From contig JASLMY010000034.1 in assembly GCA_030746295.1 (NCBI GenBank), forward strand, positions 12,892-27,343: a DNA stretch of 14,452 nt, given 5' to 3'. Both the position numbers and the translations under genes were made by a program. Of this stretch, positions 10,192 to 14,452 are shown one piece after another; positions within the stretch are counted from its first letter, which is position 1; the number at the start of each line of letters is the position of its first letter. This DNA comes from Alphaproteobacteria bacterium (GTDB lineage Bacteria > Pseudomonadota > Alphaproteobacteria > GCA-2731375). Under the pieces are notes generated by a model. It worked only from the letters and a program-made list of their open reading frames with translations. It searched no databases and was not told the DNA's origin.

Positions 10192-12342
10192 ATGCCCTGG
10201 CGGTTTCTGTTGGGATTGATCGCTACCGCTGTCGTGCAGGTGGCCGGCGCCGCCATCGCCGAGCCCCGAATCTCGACCCAGGGCCCGTTTCTCCTGAGTG
10301 CCGATCGGGTGATCTACGACCAAAATCTCGAGACGGTGACGGCCGAGGGCAACGTCGAGATCAGCGACGACGAGCGGACGCTGAAGGCCGACCGCATCAG
10401 CTACTCGATCCGCCAGGGCATCGTCCGCGCCAGCGGCAATATCAGCCTCATGGAGCCGAGCGGCAACGTCGTCTTCGCCGAGCACATGGAGCTCGAGGAA
10501 TCGCTTCGGACCGGCTTCGTCCAAGGCATTCGCGTGCTGCTCGAGGAGAACGTCCGCTTCGCCGCCAACAGCGGCCAGCGTTTCGCCGACGGACGGACCG
10601 AGCTCGACAAGGCGGTCTACTCGCCCTGCAAGCTTTGCCCCGACCACCTCGAGCGGGCGCCGCTCTGGCAGATCAAGGCGGTCCGAGTGATCCACGATGC
10701 CGAGCGCAAGGTGGTGCAATACAAGGATGCGACTCTCGAGCTCTACGGCGTGCCGATCCTCTATACCCCCTATCTCGAGCACCCGGATCCGACGGTAAAG
10801 CGGCGCTCTGGCTTTCTGGCGCCGCGCTTCGGTTCCTCCAGCGAGCTCGGCTTCAAGGCCGAGATTCCCTATTTCTTCAATCTCGCGCCCAATCGGGACC
10901 TGACCGTGGCACCGCTTGTCACTAGCAAAGAGGGCGTCGTCCTCCAGGCCGAGTACCGCGCCTTGACCGAGCGCGGCCAGTTCGAAGTCGCGGGCAGCGG
11001 CACTTACGTCGACAAGCGCAGCGACACCAACCGACGCCTCGACGAGAAGGAGTTTCGCGGCCATCTGGCGGCGACGGGACGCTTCGATATCGACGAGACC
11101 TGGCGCTGGGGCTTCGATGCCAACCGCGCCACCGACGACACCTACCTCCGGCGCTACGATTTCTCCAGCGCCGACACGCTGACCTCGGACCTCTACGTCG
11201 AGGGCATTCGCGACCGCGGCTACGCCAGCGCCAGCGCCTTCGCCTTCCAGGGCCTCAGGGTCGAGGACGACGACGGTACCGCACCGCTGGTGGCACCGCT
11301 CCTCGATTACGAGTACCTCTCCGAGCCGAGCCGCCTCGGCAACCGCTATGGTCTCAGGCTGAGCGGCGTCTCGCTGCAACGGCTCGACGGTACAGATACC
11401 GCCCGCCTCTCGGCGCGCGGCACTTGGGAACTGCCGTACACGAGCCGCATCGGCGAGCTCTATACCTTCGCCGCCGGCCTCTCGGGCGACCTCTACTGGC
11501 TCGACGACGTCGCCGAGGGCGGGGTCCTCGGCGACTCGCTCGAGGACGGTTTCGCGGCTCGGGCGCAACCCTTCGTATCGCTCGACTGGCGCCTTCCCCT
11601 GGTGCGCCGCGAGGGCAGCGTGCGCCAGCTCATTGAGCCGATCGTGCAGTTCGTTTACAGCCCCGACGAGGCCCGGACCGCGGACCTGCCCAACGAGGAC
11701 AGCATCAGCGTCGAGTTCGACGACACCAACCTCTTTTCCCGAAATCGCTTCCCCGGCTTCGACCGTCTCGAGACCGGGCCGCGCCTGAATTACGGCATCA
11801 AGGCCTCGGTCTACGGCCAGAGCGGCGGCTACAGCTCGTTGATGCTGGGACAGGTGCAACGCCTCGACGACGACGACAGTTTCGACGTCAACAGCGGCCT
11901 CTTCGAGCGGAGCTCGGACTTGGTCGGCGTGCTCACCATCTCCCCCTCCGAGGTCTTCGACTTGATGAGCCGGATGCGCCTCGACCCCGATGACCGCGAC
12001 CTGCGCCGAGGCGAGATTTACGCCACCCTCGGGCCCGAATGGCTTCGGCTCACCGGTAGCTACGCCTTCTTCGACAAGGACCTGACGGCAGATCAGTTGG
12101 ACGAGCGCGAGGAGGTCTTTCTCTCGACAAGGCTGCGTCTCAGCCAATACTGGTCGCTGTCGGCCTCGGGTCGCCGGGATCTCAGCAGCGACGGCGGCAC
12201 CATCAATGCCGGCGCCGGACTGAACTACGAGGACGAGTGCTTGATCTTCACGGTTGCTTTCGAGCGCGACTTCACGCGCGACCGCGACGTCGAGCCCTCG
12301 ACCAACCTCAACGTCCGGGTCGTGCTCAAGCACCTGAATTGA
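10192..12342 (+). CDS. lptD: LPS-assembly outer-membrane protein LptD
   Basis: Outer-membrane beta-barrel that, with the lipoprotein LptE, inserts lipopolysaccharide into the outer leaflet. The 716-residue protein begins with a signal peptide (hydrophobic LLGLIATAVVQVAGAAIA, likely cleaved before EP at about residue 24). The OstA-type jellyroll follows at about 30-145 (LSADRVIYD, VTAEGNVEISD, ASGNISL), which receives LPS from LptA. YSPCKLCPD contains C146 and C149. Next is GVPILYTPYLEHPDPTVKRR, the family's conserved junction, then LptD_C barrel strands to the end. Only one further cysteine is present, C683 in NYEDECLIF near the C-terminus, matching the position of the E. coli C724/C725 pair. 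The likely structural disulfide therefore links CxxC to C683. The start at 10192 is the first codon giving a signal peptide. Folding is expected to need SurA, encoded next. Confidence 0.97.
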   Translation: MPWRFLLGLIATAVVQVAGAAIAEPRISTQGPFLLSADRVIYDQNLETVTAEGNVEISDDERTLKADRISYSIRQGIVRASGNISLMEPSGNVVFAEHMELEESLRTGFVQGIRVLLEENVRFAANSGQRFADGRTELDKAVYSPCKLCPDHLERAPLWQIKAVRVIHDAERKVVQYKDATLELYGVPILYTPYLEHPDPTVKRRSGFLAPRFGSSSELGFKAEIPYFFNLAPNRDLTVAPLVTSKEGVVLQAEYRALTERGQFEVAGSGTYVDKRSDTNRRLDEKEFRGHLAATGRFDIDETWRWGFDANRATDDTYLRRYDFSSADTLTSDLYVEGIRDRGYASASAFAFQGLRVEDDDGTAPLVAPLLDYEYLSEPSRLGNRYGLRLSGVSLQRLDGTDTARLSARGTWELPYTSRIGELYTFAAGLSGDLYWLDDVAEGGVLGDSLEDGFAARAQPFVSLDWRLPLVRREGSVRQLIEPIVQFVYSPDEARTADLPNEDSISVEFDDTNLFSRNRFPGFDRLETGPRLNYGIKASVYGQSGGYSSLMLGQVQRLDDDDSFDVNSGLFERSSDLVGVLTISPSEVFDLMSRMRLDPDDRDLRRGEIYATLGPEWLRLTGSYAFFDKDLTADQLDEREEVFLSTRLRLSQYWSLSASGRRDLSSDGGTINAGAGLNYEDECLIFTVAFERDFTRDRDVEPSTNLNVRVVLKHLN

Positions 12343-12443
12343 GCCTTCGGCAGGGTCGCCTGCGTTTCAATCGACGCCGGCCACAAGCTGTGTTAAGTGC
12401 TGCCTGAGGCGTGCGTTTTGGGGTGCGACGACGTGGAATTCTG
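12343..12443 (+). other. lptD-surA spacer
   Basis: This 101-bp gap is the only sizeable break in the lptF-pdxA series. It contains a short GCAGG/CCTGC hairpin (12350-12363) followed by three T, too weak to call a terminator, and no convincing promoter. An in-frame GTG at 12411 could lengthen surA into the gap, but GAGG there sits only one base before it. Confidence 0.5.
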
Positions 12444-13706
12444 ATGCAGCGGGTCAGGCTCACGATTGCGGTCGGCATCGCCCTTCTCTTGGGCGTAAGC
12501 GGTGCCCCTCGGCCGTCGCTGTCGCAAGACGTCCAACGCATCGCGGCCATCGTCAACGACGCCGTCATTTCAGGTTACGACCTGGAGCGACGGTTAGACC
12601 TGGTCATCCGCTCGACCGAAATGCCGGACGATCGCGAGACCCGCCGCCAACTGCGCCCCAAGGTGCTCGAGATCCTGATCGACGAGAAGCTGCAGCTGCA
12701 GGAGGCCAAGCGACTCAACATCCAGGTCTCCGAGCGCGAGATGGGCGTGGCGATGCGGCGGATCGAAGAGCAGAACGACCTGCCGCAAGGCGCCTTCGAC
12801 AACTTCATTCGCGCCAACGGGATCGACCGGGATAGCCTGCTCGGGCAGATCCGGGCGCAGATTTCATGGTCCAAGGTGCTGCGCCGTCGTTTGCCTCCCT
12901 TGGCCGAAGACGAGGTCGACGAGGCCCTGTCGAAGGTCGAAGCCAACGTCGGCAAGCCCGAATACGAGGTATCGGAGATCTTCATTCCCGTCGACGGTCC
13001 CGCCAAGGCGGCGGAGGCGCGGCAGATCGCCATCGATCTGGTGCAGCAGATTCGAGCCGGTACGCCGTTTGCGGCTGCCGCCCGCCAGTTCAGCCGTGGC
13101 CCGACGGCGGCGAGCGGCGGTCAGGTGGGATGGCTGAAGCCGGGCCAGGTCGCGGCCGAGATCGATATCGCACTGCAAGGCATGGCGGTGAACGCCGTCT
13201 CCGATCCGATCGAGACCCCGACAGGCTACACCATCCTCCAGCTGCACCAGCGCCGCCGCCTGCTCACCGCCGATCCGAACCAGGCGCGAGTGAGCCTGCG
13301 CCAGCTGCTCCTCACCCTGCCCGAGAACGCCAGCGAGAGCGCCATTCAAGCGCGCCGCGACGAGGCCCGGGCAATCGTCGGCTCGGTCTCCGATTGCGGC
13401 GCCCTCGAAACCGTGGCCGAGTTGCGCGAGGGGGTCGACTACCTCGATCTCGGCAGGCTCAGCCTCGCCCACCTCTCGGCGGTGGTGCGACAGGCCGTCG
13501 AGGCGCTGCCGGTCGGCAGCTTCTCCGAGCCCGTGTCGACGCCGGCCGGCCTGATGCTGTTGATGGTCTGCGAGCGCCAGGAGCCCGAAGTCCAAACCCC
13601 CACCCGGGAGACCGTGATCCGCGCCCTGACGCGCCGCAAGATGGCCCGGATCGCACAGCGGCATATTCGCGACCTGAGGCGCGACGCCCTGGTGGAATAC
13701 CGCTGA
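12444..13706 (+). CDS. surA: Periplasmic chaperone / peptidyl-prolyl isomerase SurA
   Basis: Periplasmic chaperone that escorts unfolded outer-membrane proteins, LptD among its known clients, to the BAM complex. From the ATG at 12444 (420 residues) it has a signal peptide of about 28 residues with hydrophobic core LTIAVGIALLLGVSG. The SurA N-terminal domain follows (RIAAIVNDAVISGYDLERRL, then VLEILIDEKLQLQEAK). A recognisable parvulin domain lies at about 172-267 (SEIFIPVD, AAARQFSRGPTAASGGQVGW, GYTILQLHQRR). A second, weaker parvulin domain lies at about 283-382 (VSLRQLLLTL, LPVGSFSEPVSTPAGLMLLMV). Length and two-domain plan match E. coli SurA (428 residues). GTGGA about seven bases upstream favours 12444 over the in-frame GTG at 12411. 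Its stop overlaps the pdxA start by one base. Confidence 0.95.
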   Translation: MQRVRLTIAVGIALLLGVSGAPRPSLSQDVQRIAAIVNDAVISGYDLERRLDLVIRSTEMPDDRETRRQLRPKVLEILIDEKLQLQEAKRLNIQVSEREMGVAMRRIEEQNDLPQGAFDNFIRANGIDRDSLLGQIRAQISWSKVLRRRLPPLAEDEVDEALSKVEANVGKPEYEVSEIFIPVDGPAKAAEARQIAIDLVQQIRAGTPFAAAARQFSRGPTAASGGQVGWLKPGQVAAEIDIALQGMAVNAVSDPIETPTGYTILQLHQRRRLLTADPNQARVSLRQLLLTLPENASESAIQARRDEARAIVGSVSDCGALETVAELREGVDYLDLGRLSLAHLSAVVRQAVEALPVGSFSEPVSTPAGLMLLMVCERQEPEVQTPTRETVIRALTRRKMARIAQRHIRDLRRDALVEYR

Positions 13707-14452
13707 TGGCGGATGCGGAGGCCCGCTCTCCGCTGGCCCTGACCATGGGCGAACCGGCCGGCATCGGCCCGGAGATCGCCCTCAAGGCCTGGCTCGGACG
13801 GCGGCAGCGACGGCTGCCAGCCTTCGTGCTGCTCGATGATCCGGCGCACCTCGCTGCCGTGGCGCGCCAATTGGGGGCCGAGGTACCGATCGCCGAGGTG
13901 TCGGCACCCGCCGCCGCGACCGCCCAATTCCAAGACGCTCTGCCGGTCCTGCCGCTTCGCCTGACGCGAGAAGCAGTCCCGGGAGAGCCGGACCCGAGCA
14001 ACGCTGCCGCCGTGTTGGAGGCGATCGACAAGGCCGTCGCCCTGGCCCTGAAGGGCGAGGTTCGGGGCCTGGTGACGAACCCGATCCACAAGGCGACGCT
14101 CTATCGGGCCGGCTTTCGACACCAGGGGCATACCGACTATCTGGCGGCCCTCTCAGGCGCAGGCCAGTCGCCCGTCATGATGCTGGCGGCGCCTGGGATC
14201 AGGGTCGTGCCGGTCACCGTTCACTTGGCATTGCGCGATGCAGTTGCGGCGCTGACGACGGATGCCATCGTCGCCGCCGGTGAGGTGGCTGCCCGCGCCC
14301 TCGTCAGCGACTTCGACCTCGCCGAAACGGGCTGGCACCCCACCGCGCAGGCGGCGGCGGTCTGCGCCGAGCTCGCCCCAGCAAACCTTAGCGTCGCCCC
14401 GTCTGTGCCGAAGCCCGCCAAGCAGTCACTGCTTTCGTCGCGGCTGGACGAG
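13706..14452 (+). CDS. pdxA: 4-hydroxythreonine-4-phosphate dehydrogenase PdxA, 3'-truncated and possibly frameshifted
   Basis: NAD-dependent dehydrogenase of the DXP-dependent pyridoxal 5'-phosphate pathway, cytoplasmic; it makes the precursor that PdxJ condenses with deoxyxylulose phosphate. It starts at the ATG overlapping the surA stop (TGATG). The N-terminus reads LALTMGEPAGIGPEIALKAW; LVTNPIHKATL and GHTDYLAAL (H142) follow, then TVHLALRD with H173, the first metal-binding histidine (E. coli H166). Alignment with E. coli PdxA as I recall it stays gap-free up to FDLAE (E207, 14324-14326). The expected continuation with the second metal histidine in a GLNPHAGE motif is then missing from this frame. 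A similar GLAPH...GGGG string appears from 14329 in another frame that meets a stop at 14389. The original frame stays open to the window end but looks unlike PdxA. The gene name is secure; whether the gene is intact is uncertain. Confidence 0.88.
   Translation, partial: MADAEARSPLALTMGEPAGIGPEIALKAWLGRRQRRLPAFVLLDDPAHLAAVARQLGAEVPIAEVSAPAAATAQFQDALPVLPLRLTREAVPGEPDPSNAAAVLEAIDKAVALALKGEVRGLVTNPIHKATLYRAGFRHQGHTDYLAALSGAGQSPVMMLAAPGIRVVPVTVHLALRDAVAALTTDAIVAAGEVAARALVSDFDLAETGWHPTAQAAAVCAELAPANLSVAPSVPKPAKQSLLSSRLDE

Noticed and set aside
10168..12333. Long minus-strand open frame antisense to lptD
   Set aside because: Same shadow effect. LptD on the plus strand has a signal peptide and conserved motifs; the antisense product has none.
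12350..12367. Terminator between lptD and surA
   Set aside because: A 5-bp stem with only three following T is too weak, and surA and pdxA appear to belong to the same transcription unit.

Overview
The window looks like ordinary core chromosome from a G+C-rich alphaproteobacterium, probably Rhodospirillales-like. This is inferred from the unbroken lptF-lptG-lptD-surA-pdxA gene order, an AspRS with alphaproteobacterial motif spelling, a roughly 1220-residue adenosylcobalamin-dependent ribonucleotide reductase (NrdJ), and strong G/C bias at third codon positions. I see no tRNA or rRNA gene, insertion sequence, CRISPR array or prophage, and no gene cluster that looks like a new defence or metabolic system.

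Layout. (1) Positions 1-1765, plus strand: aspS, missing only its first few codons. (2) 1799-3355, plus: a polytopic membrane protein of the GT39/PMT-like glycosyltransferase superfamily, 33 nt after aspS. (3) 3356-3528: a convergent intergenic stretch with three hairpins. The last one met by minus-strand transcription is followed by six U, so it is the likely nrdJ terminator. (4) 3529-7191, minus: nrdJ, with a clear ribosome binding site at 7201-7206. (5) 7192-7973: a long divergent intergenic region. Its nrdJ-proximal part carries two NrdR-box-like palindromes whose centres are exactly 31 bp apart, overlapping a candidate promoter. Its middle is AT-rich (about 44% G+C by hand count over 7381-7620) with no gene I can support. 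(6) 7974-14452, plus: lptF, lptG, lptD, surA and pdxA, tightly packed with TGATG stop/start overlaps at lptF/lptG and surA/pdxA. pdxA runs off the window.

How the genes fit together. LptF and LptG form the inner-membrane core of the LPS exporter, LptD is the outer-membrane LPS translocon, and SurA is the periplasmic chaperone known to help LptD and other outer-membrane proteins fold. Four consecutive genes therefore serve outer-membrane biogenesis. pdxA (vitamin B6 synthesis) is attached to the end, as is common in Proteobacteria. aspS carries a histidine typical of non-discriminating AspRS, suggesting that Asn-tRNA is made by transamidation in this organism. nrdJ supplies deoxynucleotides with a B12 cofactor and without an oxygen requirement.

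The observations most worth following are the paired NrdR-like operator, the hairpin-rich tail of nrdJ (possibly a small RNA), the AT-rich orphan stretch at about 7381-7620, and an abrupt loss of PdxA similarity near 14327 that suggests a frameshift, a broken gene or poor sequence at the window end.
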